Made by a program: the position numbers and the translations under genes. From a bacterium (GTDB taxonomy: Bacteria > Acidobacteriota > Thermoanaerobaculia > Multivoradales > J023): 38,812 nucleotides of DNA. Below the pieces are notes generated by a model. That model did no database searches. It worked only from the letters and a program-made list of their open reading frames with translations, and had not been told where the DNA came from. Positions 16,998-25,166 of the stretch are shown piece by piece; the first letter of the stretch is position 1; every line of letters begins with the position of its first letter. The DNA lies in assembly GCA_024226315.1 (NCBI GenBank), contig JAAELT010000171.1:1-38812 (forward strand). The letters run 5' to 3'.

Positions 16998-17814
16998 CCA
17001 CCAGCCCCCCGGCGCGCTGGCCCGCCTCGACGATCGCCTTGATCAAGGTCACCCGCAAACCACCCTCCTCGAGCTTCAAGATGCCGTCGATGGTACAACC
17101 GGCCGGCGTCGTGACCTCGTCCTTGAGCAGCGCCGGATGCTCGCCCTTCTCGATCACCATGCGGCCGGCACCCAGGCAGGTCTGGGCGGCGAGCTCGGTG
17201 GCCACCGCCCGCGGCAGGCCGAGCTTGACCCCGCCCTCGGCCATCGATTCGATCACGATGTAGATGAAGGCCGGGCCGCTGGCGGACAGACCCGTGACGG
17301 CGTCGAAATGCTTCTCGTCGAGCACCAGGCTCCTGCCGATGCGCGAGAACAGCGCGCGGCCCAGGTCGACCTGGGCCGGTGTCGCCCACCGGCCTCCGCA
17401 CACCGCGGTCATGCCCGAACCGATTCGACTCGGCGTGTTTGGCATCGCCCGCACCACCGCCGGCTCGCCACCCAGATGCTCCTCGATCGCCGCCGTGGTC
17501 AAGCCGGCGACGATCGACAGCAGCACCTGATCGGGGCCGAGCTTGCCAGCGAGCTGCTCGAGCACCGATCCGGCGACCTGTGGCTTGACGCACAGCAGGA
17601 CGACCTCGGCGCCGGCTGCCGCCTCGGCGTTGTCGAGCGAGGTCTGCACCGCAAAGCGTTCCTCGACGTGATCGAGCCGCGCTCGGTGCTTGGCCGTGGC
17701 AGCCACGTCGCCGGCGTCGACCACGCCGGAGCCGATCAGGGCCGACATCAAGGTCTCCCCCATCTTGCCCGCCCCGATGACCGCCAACCGGCGGAGTCTC
17801 ACCTCGTCGTCCAT
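16990..17814 (-). CDS. proC: Pyrroline-5-carboxylate reductase
   Basis: Reduces 1-pyrroline-5-carboxylate to L-proline with NAD(P)H, the last step of proline synthesis, in the cytoplasm. The 274 residues fit the family. The Rossmann start is LAVIGAGKMGETLMSALIGSG (about residues 9-29, glycine motif GAGKMG). VLLCVKPQ, VVRAMPNTPSRIGSG and VTGLSASGPAFIYIVIESM follow, and the conserved TTPAGCTIDGI signature lies near the C-terminus. The ATG at 17814 is one base after the TAA of the proline dehydrogenase gene, so the two are translationally coupled; an upstream in-frame ATG at 17856 lies within that gene and is rejected. Confidence 0.96.
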   Translation of the reverse strand: MDDEVRLRRLAVIGAGKMGETLMSALIGSGVVDAGDVAATAKHRARLDHVEERFAVQTSLDNAEAAAGAEVVLLCVKPQVAGSVLEQLAGKLGPDQVLLSIVAGLTTAAIEEHLGGEPAVVRAMPNTPSRIGSGMTAVCGGRWATPAQVDLGRALFSRIGRSLVLDEKHFDAVTGLSASGPAFIYIVIESMAEGGVKLGLPRAVATELAAQTCLGAGRMVIEKGEHPALLKDEVTTPAGCTIDGILKLEEGGLRVTLIKAIVEAGQRAGGLVDG

Positions 17815-17815
17815 C

Positions 17816-18715
17816 TTAGTCTCCCCGCAAGAGGGCGCGCAGCACGTGCCCGGCAATCTTCGGATTCTCCCGCAGGCGGCGGGTCGAGTATTCGTACCAG
17901 TGCTTGCCGTAGGGAACGTAGACCCGTAGCTTGTGTCCCTCGGCGATCAGGATCCGCCGCACCTGGTTCTCGACGCCCAGCAGCATCTGGAGCTCGTATT
18001 GGTCGCGGCTCAGGCCCAGGCGATCGATCAACGCCACCGCGGCGCAGATCAGGTACTCGTCGTGGGTCGCGATGGCGACGTAGGCGCCGCGCTCGAAGAG
18101 TTTCTCGAGCGCCGCCACGAAGTTGTGCCGTACCGTCTCGTAGCTTTTCCAGGCGGTATCGCGGGGCTCGATGTAGATCCCCTTGCACAGGCGGACGTTG
18201 GCGCCCTCCGGCAGCTCGGCGATGTCGTCTAGGGTGCGGCGCATGTACGACTGCAGCACCGTGCCGACGAGCTCGGTGCGCTCGCGCAGGTGGCGGTAGA
18301 TCCTGAGCGTACCGCTGGTGGCGGTGCGGTCCTCCATGTCGAGGCGCACGAAGATGCCCGCTTCCGACGCCTCGCCGACCAGCGCCTCGAGGTTCTCGCG
18401 GCAGAAGTCCTCGTCGATCGCGAGCCCCAGCTGGGTCGGTTTGACCGAGATGTAGCAATCTTCGAGGTCCGCCGATTTGAGCTCTTCGAGCAGGCGGCGG
18501 TATTCGGCGAGCGCCGACCGCGCCAGCTCGCGGTCGTGGACCTCCTCGCCGAGGATGTCGACCGTGGTCACCGCGCCCTCTGCGTGCAGCTCGCGAATCA
18601 CGCGCCCGGCATCGTCAAGCTCTTCTCCAGCCACGTAACGAGACGCCACCCGCCGGACGATGAGCTTCGGCACGACGGGCAGCGTCGTGATCACCAGCCG
18701 GTCGAAGAGACTCAT
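17816..18715 (-). CDS. Proline dehydrogenase (monofunctional)
   Basis: FAD enzyme oxidising L-proline to pyrroline-5-carboxylate and passing electrons to the quinone pool; normally membrane-associated. The 299 residues match monofunctional bacterial enzymes, with no P5C dehydrogenase domain. Conserved parts include SVKPTQLG (about 90-97), FVRLDMEDRTAT, VRLCKGIYIEP, VAIATHDEYLI, YELQMLLGV, and YVPYGKHWYEYSTRRLRENP near 266-285, which holds the paired arginines that bind the proline carboxylate. The partner P5C reductase gene starts one base later, and a di-iron protein gene is 33 bp upstream on the same strand. A classical P5C dehydrogenase is not in the window. Confidence 0.95.
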   Translation of the reverse strand: MSLFDRLVITTLPVVPKLIVRRVASRYVAGEELDDAGRVIRELHAEGAVTTVDILGEEVHDRELARSALAEYRRLLEELKSADLEDCYISVKPTQLGLAIDEDFCRENLEALVGEASEAGIFVRLDMEDRTATSGTLRIYRHLRERTELVGTVLQSYMRRTLDDIAELPEGANVRLCKGIYIEPRDTAWKSYETVRHNFVAALEKLFERGAYVAIATHDEYLICAAVALIDRLGLSRDQYELQMLLGVENQVRRILIAEGHKLRVYVPYGKHWYEYSTRRLRENPKIAGHVLRALLRGD

Positions 18716-18748
18716 GCGGCCGTTCGCTCCGTCATGCCAGGTCGCCGG

Positions 18749-20083
18749 TCAGCTGGCCGGCTGGTCAGCGGCGGCCGGCAGCGGCTCCTCGGACACCCAA
18801 CGCACCGACCGCGAGCACGGGCACGATCCACCGACCCGCCGCAAACTCGGCATCCGACGGCTGGCGTCGACAGCGCTCAGCTCGCCGGCGGCCACCTGCT
18901 TGAGAGTCTCGAGGTAATCCCGGAAGTCGCGCCCCGCCAGGTAGGACTCCGGCAGGTGGCGCCGCAGGTGGGCGGTGTAATCGTCGAGAGCCTCGAAGGT
19001 CTCGCCCTCGAAGCCCACCATGGTGAACGCCGGCACGCCGCGGCGGCGGAAGAAGTGAGGATGGGACAGGTGGATGAGGTCTTCCCAGCCGACGCCGTGG
19101 CGGGTGGACCTCTCGGTCTCGATCTCCTCCATCAACTTGTCGGCCTCGTTACGGCCCAGCTCCGGCAGACGGGCACGCAGGTAGCGCATGTTGAGGTCGT
19201 CCACCAGCTTGCCCACCTCGGCACGGTACTGATCCTGGGCCTCGGCGTTTTTCATCGGCTTGAAGCCCATGCGTACGTTGGAACCACCGCCGCGCTCGTC
19301 GCCGAACATCTCGAGGCCCCGCGGCAGCCACTTGTTGATCGCCTTCTGCAGCATCTCCATCGAGATGTAGACGTCACCCTCGGCGGCCTCGGTCGCCCAG
19401 CGCCGCATCGGCACCACGCCGGTGGCGAGGTGGAAGGCCTCCTCGCGCAGCATCTTGGGCATCGACTCGGCCATCGGCTTGTAGGCGCTCACTCGCTGCA
19501 TGGCCAGCTGGTATTTGCCGACCCGATCGATCAGGGCGCAGAACACGATGTTGTCGACGAACGAGTCGAAGTCGATATTGAAAGCGCCGAGCACGTGGGA
19601 GCCGGTCTGCATGGAGAGGATCTCCTCCACCAGGTCGGGGCCGGTCTGATCCGACACCGAGCTCCAGTCGTCCTCGAGCAGCAGGTGCAGCATCTGGTAG
19701 CCGTGGCGCAGCTCCTCGGCCATCATCCGCAGCACCCATACCTGGTCGGTTTCCTCCTGTGCCCGGGCGAGGGTCAGGCGGTGCTGCTGGATCGAACCGA
19801 ACTCGGTCGAGGCCTGGGCGCGGATGGCGCCGAGCAGGTGACGGGCGCGGTCGGGGCCCAGGTCGCTGGGACAGGTGATCTTGGGCTTGCCGACGTCGTC
19901 GCCGCACTCGATCTCGTTGCAGATGCCCAGCTCACGGAAGGCGCAGAGCTTGAACCGAGGCTCCTTGGGGAAGTGCTTCTCCCAGTTGTCCATCAGGAAG
20001 TCGTAGTCCGGGATGAAGGTGTCGCGCCATTTCACCACGGCATCATGGTAGTTGCCGGGTAGGCGCGCTTCTCTTGTTCGCAT
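18749..20083 (-). CDS. PaaA/BoxB-family di-iron monooxygenase-like protein
   Basis: A 444-residue helical protein of the phenylacetyl-CoA/benzoyl-CoA epoxidase family (ferritin-like di-iron fold). Likely iron ligands are Glu94 (ASTEFGS), the EELRH pair at 123-127 and the EEAFH pair at 214-218, with an acidic residue in DFDSFVDN (171-178). The length is closer to BoxB (about 470) than to PaaA (about 320). The ATG at 20083 has a strong AGGAGG site. No BoxA reductase, BoxC or Paa genes are in the window, so the substrate cannot be fixed to an aromatic CoA; it might act in an unrelated oxidation. It precedes the proline dehydrogenase gene by 33 bp. Confidence 0.8.
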   Translation of the reverse strand: MRTREARLPGNYHDAVVKWRDTFIPDYDFLMDNWEKHFPKEPRFKLCAFRELGICNEIECGDDVGKPKITCPSDLGPDRARHLLGAIRAQASTEFGSIQQHRLTLARAQEETDQVWVLRMMAEELRHGYQMLHLLLEDDWSSVSDQTGPDLVEEILSMQTGSHVLGAFNIDFDSFVDNIVFCALIDRVGKYQLAMQRVSAYKPMAESMPKMLREEAFHLATGVVPMRRWATEAAEGDVYISMEMLQKAINKWLPRGLEMFGDERGGGSNVRMGFKPMKNAEAQDQYRAEVGKLVDDLNMRYLRARLPELGRNEADKLMEEIETERSTRHGVGWEDLIHLSHPHFFRRRGVPAFTMVGFEGETFEALDDYTAHLRRHLPESYLAGRDFRDYLETLKQVAAGELSAVDASRRMPSLRRVGGSCPCSRSVRWVSEEPLPAAADQPAS

Positions 20084-20121
20084 TCTCGAAACCTCCTGAC
20101 GAAGGGGGCTGATCGAAGCTG

Positions 20122-20571
20122 CTAGAGAGCTTTCACGAACGGCCGCAACGGCGCCGGCTCGAAGCCGAGGGAACTGAAGAAGCCGGCGATGTCTTCCATC
20201 GTCTCGTCCACCAGCGTCCGCACCGTCGTGGCACCCTCGACCCGGAAGTGATCGAGCAGTGCCTCGGCCAGGCGCTGCCCGATGGCGCCGCCCCGCCGAT
20301 CCGGATCCACTCCCAGAACCTCGATCCAGCCCGTCGGCTCCTCGAGCCCGAACTCGCCAGAGCGCACCTCGCCGAGCATGAACCCCACCACCTCACTGTC
20401 GACCTCCGCCACCAGCGCGGCGTCGGGATCGCGCCGCAGGTAGTAACCTACCCGGCGCTCCCATTCGTCCGGCCGGTAGCGGCCGGTGATCTTCTCGTCG
20501 ATGGTGGTCACGGCGCCGAGATCGACGGTGTCGAGCTGGCGGATCTGGACGTCGGTCGTGGTCGCTTGCAT
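20122..20571 (-). CDS. GNAT-family N-acetyltransferase
   Basis: A 149-residue acetyl-CoA-dependent acetyltransferase. Motif A is VLGVDPDRRGGAIGQRLAEA (about 90-109) with the CoA pyrophosphate loop RRGGAIG. A beta-strand VGFMLGEVRSGEFG precedes it, and the end has the usual FFSSLGFEPAP pattern. I chose ATG 20571 (MQATTTDVQIRQLD); the frame is open further upstream but without homology-like sequence. It is the first gene of the minus-strand group that continues with the di-iron protein 38 bp away. The substrate is unknown. Confidence 0.88.
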   Translation of the reverse strand: MQATTTDVQIRQLDTVDLGAVTTIDEKITGRYRPDEWERRVGYYLRRDPDAALVAEVDSEVVGFMLGEVRSGEFGLEEPTGWIEVLGVDPDRRGGAIGQRLAEALLDHFRVEGATTVRTLVDETMEDIAGFFSSLGFEPAPLRPFVKAL

Positions 20572-20764
20572 GGCTCGCGAGGGTGGTTCGGAGTTCTGTC
20601 TCGGGAGGCCGTCATCGGCCGTTCGGGCACCGCTGATCCTACCTGAACCCGCGGTGCCGGGCAAAACCGGACATTTCCTCCATCGGCCGGCTTCGGCGGT
20701 CGTCCGAAAGCTGACACGATAGGCGCTGCCGGCTCGGGGCTGGAATCACCTCTGGGGAGAACCG

Positions 20765-22975
20765 ATGGCGGACAACCTGGAACAGCGCTTCGTCGACAAG
20801 ATCGCGGCCGAGCTCGGCTGCCGGCCGCGGCAGGTCGTGGCCGCGGCGGAGCTGCTGGCCGATGGCGCGACGGTGCCGTTCGTGGCCCGCTACCGCAAAG
20901 AAGCTACCGGCGGGCTGACGGACGAGCAGCTCGAAACCCTGGCCAAGCGGCGGAGCTACTTCGTGGAGCTCGCGGAGCGCCGTGACGCCGTGCTGTCGAG
21001 GGTCGCCGAGCAAGGCAAGCTCACCGCGAATCTCGAGCGGGCGATCCGCGGCGCCGCCAGCAAGCAGGAGCTCGAGGATCTCTACCTGCCCTACAAGGGC
21101 AAGCGCCGGACCCGGGCGAGCATGGCCCGCGAGCGCGGTCTGGAGCCGCTGGCCGACCGCCTGCTCGCCGCCGCTCGCGGCCGCGCCGGGGCGTCCGGGC
21201 TCGCCGCGCCCTTCGTGGATCGCGAGAAAGGCGTGGAGGACGTGGACACGGCCCTCGCCGGAGCGCGCGACATCCTGGCCGAGCGCTTCGCCGAAAACGC
21301 TCACGCCCGCGCCCACCTGCGCCGGGCGCTGAGCGCTCGCAGCGAGCTCCACACGCATGTGCTGCGCGGCAAGGGGCAGGCGGGCAAGGGAAACGTCACC
21401 CCGGAGGGGGGGAAACGAAACACCTACGAAGACTACTTCGACCACCGCGAGCCGGCGGTACGCATCCCCTCCCACCGCCTGCTGGCGATCCTGCGCGGCG
21501 AGCGGGAGGGATTTCTCGGCACCAGTCTCGTCATCGACGACCGGGCGATGGCCCGGGGTCTGGCAAAGGGCTGGGGCGTGCCGCTCGACACCGATTGCGG
21601 TCTCGAAGTGCTCGCCGCATCGGAGGACGGCTACAAGCGACTGCTGCGGCCGGCGATCACCACTCAGGTCTTCCGCGAGCTGCGCGAGCGTGCCGAGGCC
21701 GAGGCGATCCGGGTGTTCCGCGACAACCTCGAGGCGCTGCTGACCCAGGCGCCGTTCGGCCAGGTGTCGGTCGTGGGGCTCGATCCGGGCTACCGTACCG
21801 GCTGTAAGCTGGCGGTGGTCGACGCCACCGGGCGGGTGCTGGACACCGGGGTGATCTACCCGGTCGAGCCACAGGCAGTCGGAACACAGTCACAGGTAGA
21901 AGAGGCCGCCGATGAGCTGATCTCGCTCGTCCGCCGGCACTCAGCGCGCGCCGTCGCCGTCGGCAACGGCACCGGCGGCCGGGAGACCGAGGTCTTTGCC
22001 CGGCGAGCACTTCGCGAGGCCGGACTCGGCGAAGTGATCGTCGCCATCGTGCCGGAGACCGGCGCGTCAGTGTACTCGGCATCGACGGTGGCGCGCGCCG
22101 AGCTGCCGGAGCTCGACGTCACGTTGCGTGGCGCGGTGTCGATCGCCCGCCGCTTCCAAGATCCTCTGGCCGAGCTGGTGAAAATCGAGCCGCGTTCGCT
22201 GGGCGTCGGCCAGTACCAGCACGACGTCGACCAGAAAGCCCTGGCAAGCGAGCTCGACACCGCGGTCGAGAGCACCGTCAACCGGGTCGGCGTCGAGCTC
22301 AACAGTGCCTCGCCGTCGCTCCTGCGCCGGGTATCGGGGCTCTCCGCGCGCGTCGCCGAAGCGATCGTCCGTCACCGCGACGCCAAGGGTAGATTCGCCA
22401 ACCGACGTCGCCTTCTCGACGTCGCCGGTTTCGGCCCCAGGGCCTTCCAGCTCGCCGCCGGTTTCCTGCGCATCTCGGGTGGCGAGCACCCCCTCGACCG
22501 CACCGCGGTGCATCCGGAGCGCTACCCGCTGGTCGAGGCGATGGCCGCCGAGTTGGGCACCGGCCTCGCCGAGTTGGTGGGCGATCCGGCCAGGGTCGGC
22601 AAGGTCCGCTTCGACCGCTTCCTAGACGCCGAGAAAGGCATCGGCCGCTTCACCCTGGACGACATCAAGCACGAGCTCGAGCGCCCCGGCCGCGATCCGC
22701 GCCCGGAATACCGGGCGCCGGAGCTGCGCGACGACGTCACCTCGATCGACGACCTCGAGCCCGGCATGGAGCTCGAGGGCCGGGTGTCGAACGTCGCCAA
22801 CTTCGGCGCCTTCGTCGACCTCGGGGTCAAGCGCGACGGCCTGGTCCACATATCGCAGCTGTCCGACAAGTGGATCGACGACCCCCGCGAGGCGGTTCGG
22901 GTCGGTCAGGTGGTACGGGTCAGGGTGCTCGAGATCGACCGCCAGCGCGGGCGGATCAGCCTGTCGATGCGCTGA
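20765..22975 (+). CDS. tex: Tex-type RNA-binding transcription accessory protein
   Basis: A 736-residue protein of the Tex/YhgF family, a nucleic-acid-binding factor linked to transcription and RNA handling. Order: N-terminal helical domain (VPFVARYRKEATGGLTDEQL), central KQELEDLYLPYKGKRRTRA and YEDYFDHREP blocks, YqgF/RuvC-like domain about 325-450 (VVGLDPGYRTGCKLAVVD, AVGNGTGGRETE), helix-hairpin-helix motifs about 500-570 (NSASPSLLRRVSGLS, FANRRRLLDVAGFG), and C-terminal S1 domain about 655-735 (GMELEGRVSNVANFGAFVDL). The ATG follows TGGGGAGAACCG. Its last 20 bp overlap the end of the convergent YaiI gene. Confidence 0.97.
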   Translation: MADNLEQRFVDKIAAELGCRPRQVVAAAELLADGATVPFVARYRKEATGGLTDEQLETLAKRRSYFVELAERRDAVLSRVAEQGKLTANLERAIRGAASKQELEDLYLPYKGKRRTRASMARERGLEPLADRLLAAARGRAGASGLAAPFVDREKGVEDVDTALAGARDILAERFAENAHARAHLRRALSARSELHTHVLRGKGQAGKGNVTPEGGKRNTYEDYFDHREPAVRIPSHRLLAILRGEREGFLGTSLVIDDRAMARGLAKGWGVPLDTDCGLEVLAASEDGYKRLLRPAITTQVFRELRERAEAEAIRVFRDNLEALLTQAPFGQVSVVGLDPGYRTGCKLAVVDATGRVLDTGVIYPVEPQAVGTQSQVEEAADELISLVRRHSARAVAVGNGTGGRETEVFARRALREAGLGEVIVAIVPETGASVYSASTVARAELPELDVTLRGAVSIARRFQDPLAELVKIEPRSLGVGQYQHDVDQKALASELDTAVESTVNRVGVELNSASPSLLRRVSGLSARVAEAIVRHRDAKGRFANRRRLLDVAGFGPRAFQLAAGFLRISGGEHPLDRTAVHPERYPLVEAMAAELGTGLAELVGDPARVGKVRFDRFLDAEKGIGRFTLDDIKHELERPGRDPRPEYRAPELRDDVTSIDDLEPGMELEGRVSNVANFGAFVDLGVKRDGLVHISQLSDKWIDDPREAVRVGQVVRVRVLEIDRQRGRISLSMR

Positions 22976-23438
22976 CGGCGCAAGCCTTCTCCCTCTTCCT
23001 CACCTTCCGGATCGATTCATCCAGGTTCTGGAGAAAGCGGGAGCGGTCCCGTTTCGCGAAGGGTGCCGGGCCGCCGGTGGCGACGCCGATCTCGCGCAGC
23101 TGAGAGGAGATCTCCCGGGTCGCCAGGGCATCGCCAATCATGTCCTCGGTGAAGACCCGGCCCGTCGGTGCGAGGGCCAGGGCGCGCTTCTTGAGACACC
23201 GGGAGGCCAGGGGAATGTCCGCGGTGACGACGATGTCGTCTTCTTGGACGTGCTCGGCGATCCAATCGTCCGCGACATCGAGCCCTCCGCCGACGACCAC
23301 CAGCTCGATCCAATCCTCGGGCGGCGTCCGCATCCAGGAATTCGACACCAGGGTCACCTCGAGGGCGTGGCGCTTGGCCACGCGGTAGACCTCCTGCTTC
23401 ACCGGGCAGGCGTCGGCGTCAACGAAGATGTCGGGCAT
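22956..23438 (-). CDS. YaiI/YqxD family protein (UPF0178)
   Basis: A 160-residue protein with the family signature FVDADACPVKQEVYRVAKRH at residues 5-24, then LVSNSW, DDIVVTADIPLASRCLKKRA and the RRDRSRF-like KRDRSRFLQNLD near 128-139. The fold is PIN-like, which suggests a nuclease, but the biochemical role of the family is not known to me. It ends 20 bp inside the convergent tex gene. Confidence 0.92.
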   Translation of the reverse strand: MPDIFVDADACPVKQEVYRVAKRHALEVTLVSNSWMRTPPEDWIELVVVGGGLDVADDWIAEHVQEDDIVVTADIPLASRCLKKRALALAPTGRVFTEDMIGDALATREISSQLREIGVATGGPAPFAKRDRSRFLQNLDESIRKVRKREKACAVSASTG

Positions 23439-23564
23439 TCTGGATTGCTCTGGGTCGGGCGCCTTTCCGGGCTCCCGGGTGGAGGGTAGCAGATGGGGTA
23501 CCTTGCCTATCCGCTGAGTGATCTGGCCGCTGATGTTAGACTATCGACCAGTTCGAGCAAGAGC

Positions 23565-23849
23565 ATGACGTATCGCGGAACCATCAGAAACGGCGCTGTC
23601 GTCCTCGACTCGGAGGCAGACCTTCCGGAAGGTGCGGAGGTGCGGGTGCACCTGGAACCATCGGGTACATCTGAAGAGCTGGGGATCTGGCAAGCACTGC
23701 AGAGCCTGCCGGACGATGCTCGCCTCGAGGACTTCATCGAGCGGGTGTACCTCTTCTACAAGATCGAGCGAGGCGTCCGTCAGCTGGACTCGGGCCAGGG
23801 CATTCCGCACGAGGAAGCGCGGAGACGCTTCAGCGAATGGCTCGAGTAA
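23565..23849 (+). CDS. Antitoxin of a ParE-type toxin-antitoxin pair
   Basis: A 94-residue protein starting at ATG 23565. Residues 1-31 (MTYRGTIRNGAVVLDSEADL then PEGAEVRVHLE) resemble the DUF104/AF2212-like beta-rich antitoxin N-terminus. Residues 50-94 (FIERVYLFYKIERGVRQLD, IPHEEARRRFSEWLE) look like the toxin-binding helices of Phd/RelB-type antitoxins. Its stop overlaps the toxin start by 13 bp, the usual antitoxin-first order. It probably represses its own promoter, as most such antitoxins do, but no operator was identified. Confidence 0.78.
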   Translation: MTYRGTIRNGAVVLDSEADLPEGAEVRVHLEPSGTSEELGIWQALQSLPDDARLEDFIERVYLFYKIERGVRQLDSGQGIPHEEARRRFSEWLE

Positions 23850-24148
23850 TCTGGTCACCTCAAGCGCTGGACGACATCGAGGCGATCCGCGCGTTCATCG
23901 CGCGTGATGCTCCACGCACTGCAAAGCGCTTCGTCCAGCGGATCTTCGAGACCGTCGGGCGCCTGGAACGATTTCCTCTGGCGGGCCCACCGGTGCCGGA
24001 GCTCGGAAGCGTGGAATTCCGCGAGATCCGGCTCAAGAAGTACCGGATCATCTACCGTGTGCTCGAGCCGGAGGCCGTCGAGATCGTGACGGTCTACCAC
24101 GGGTCCAGACTGCTCGACCTTGCCCTCTTCGGCCGTCAGTCCGACTGA
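23837..24148 (+). CDS. RelE/ParE-family toxin
   Basis: A 103-residue toxin. The N-terminus VIWSPQALDDIEAIRAFIAR, the ETVGRLERFPLAGPPVPELG helix-turn and the C-terminal REIRLKKYRIIYRVLEPEAVEI and YHGSRLLD strands are standard for the family. ParE members poison DNA gyrase, RelE members cleave mRNA; ParE seems more likely from the pattern, but the target is not proven. It overlaps the antitoxin gene by 13 bp and ends 22 bp before the convergent aldo/keto reductase. Confidence 0.92.
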   Translation: MARVIWSPQALDDIEAIRAFIARDAPRTAKRFVQRIFETVGRLERFPLAGPPVPELGSVEFREIRLKKYRIIYRVLEPEAVEIVTVYHGSRLLDLALFGRQSD

Positions 24149-24170
24149 AGCCCGGCTAGGTCGCAGTGAG

Positions 24171-25163
24171 CTACGAATGCCCGAGCACCGGGTGGGGACG
24201 GTACGGCTCTTCCAGGAAGGCACAGGACTCGTCGTCAAGCTCCAGCTCGACGGCGGCGACGGCGTCTTCCAGGTGGGTCATCTTGCTGGCGCCGATGATC
24301 GGCGCCGCCACTCCCGGCTGCCGCAGCAGCCAGGCGAGAGCCACCTGCGCCGGCTTGACGCCGAGCCGCCCGGCGAGCTCGACGACGCGACCCGCGACCT
24401 CGAAGTCCGACGGCGCCGTGTAGTAGTCCTCCGCGATGTTGTCGCTGTGGGCACGTGCCGACTCCCCCGCCGGTCCCCCGCTGTCGCCGCGGTGACGCCC
24501 ACCGGCCAGCAGGCCGCGCGCCAGCGGGCTCCAGGGGATGAGCCCGAGCCCCTCCTCGCGGCACAGCGGGATCATCTCCCGCTCTTCCTCGCGGTAGGCC
24601 AGGTTGTAATGGTTCTGCATCGAGACGAAGCGCGTCCAGCCGTGGCGGTCGGCGAGGTAAAGGGCCTTGGCCAGTTGCCAGGAGAACATGCTGGAGGCGC
24701 CGATGTACCGCGCCTTGCCGGCGCGCACCACGTCGTGCAGGGCTTCCAGCGTCTCTTCGATCGGCGTCTCGGGATCCCAGCGGTGAATCTGGTAGAGGTC
24801 CACGTAGTCGGTGCCGAGGCGGCGCAGCGAGGCGTCGATCGAGTCGAGGACGTGCTTGCGAGACAGGCCGCGGTCGTTGGGGCCGTCGCCCATGGGAAAG
24901 AAGACCTTGGTGGCGATCACCACCTGGTCGCGCCGCGCCAGCTCGCCCAGCGCGCGGCCGGTGACCTCCTCGCTCACCCCCAGCGAATACATGTCGGCGG
25001 TGTCGAAGAAGTTGACGCCGAGCTCGAGTGCGCGCTCGAAGAACGGCCGGCTCTCGATCTCCCCCAGGATCCACGGCCGCCACCTCGGGTCGCCGTAGGT
25101 CATGCAGCCCAGGCAGATGCGGGAGACCTTCAGGCCGGTCTGGCCCAGACGTACGTACTGCAC
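24171..25163 (-). CDS. Aldo/keto reductase
   Basis: A 330-residue NADPH-dependent oxidoreductase with a TIM barrel. The catalytic tetrad is visible: Asp54 and Tyr59 (NFFDTADMYSLG), Lys86 (VVIATKVF), His127 (LYQIHRWD). IPWSPLARGLLAGG and the cofactor phosphate region PIIGASKMTHLED fit the family. The start is GTG 25163 just after GAGGA, 3 bp after the stop of the peroxiredoxin-like gene, so both are in one transcript. It may detoxify reactive aldehydes or carbonyls alongside that antioxidant protein; the actual substrate is unknown. Confidence 0.94.
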   Translation of the reverse strand: MQYVRLGQTGLKVSRICLGCMTYGDPRWRPWILGEIESRPFFERALELGVNFFDTADMYSLGVSEEVTGRALGELARRDQVVIATKVFFPMGDGPNDRGLSRKHVLDSIDASLRRLGTDYVDLYQIHRWDPETPIEETLEALHDVVRAGKARYIGASSMFSWQLAKALYLADRHGWTRFVSMQNHYNLAYREEEREMIPLCREEGLGLIPWSPLARGLLAGGRHRGDSGGPAGESARAHSDNIAEDYYTAPSDFEVAGRVVELAGRLGVKPAQVALAWLLRQPGVAAPIIGASKMTHLEDAVAAVELELDDESCAFLEEPYRPHPVLGHS

Positions 25164-25166
25164 TCC

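Noticed and set aside
16846..18306. Plus-strand frame of about 486 codons over proC and proline dehydrogenase
   Set aside because: It is antisense to two unmistakable enzymes and has no recognisable motif.
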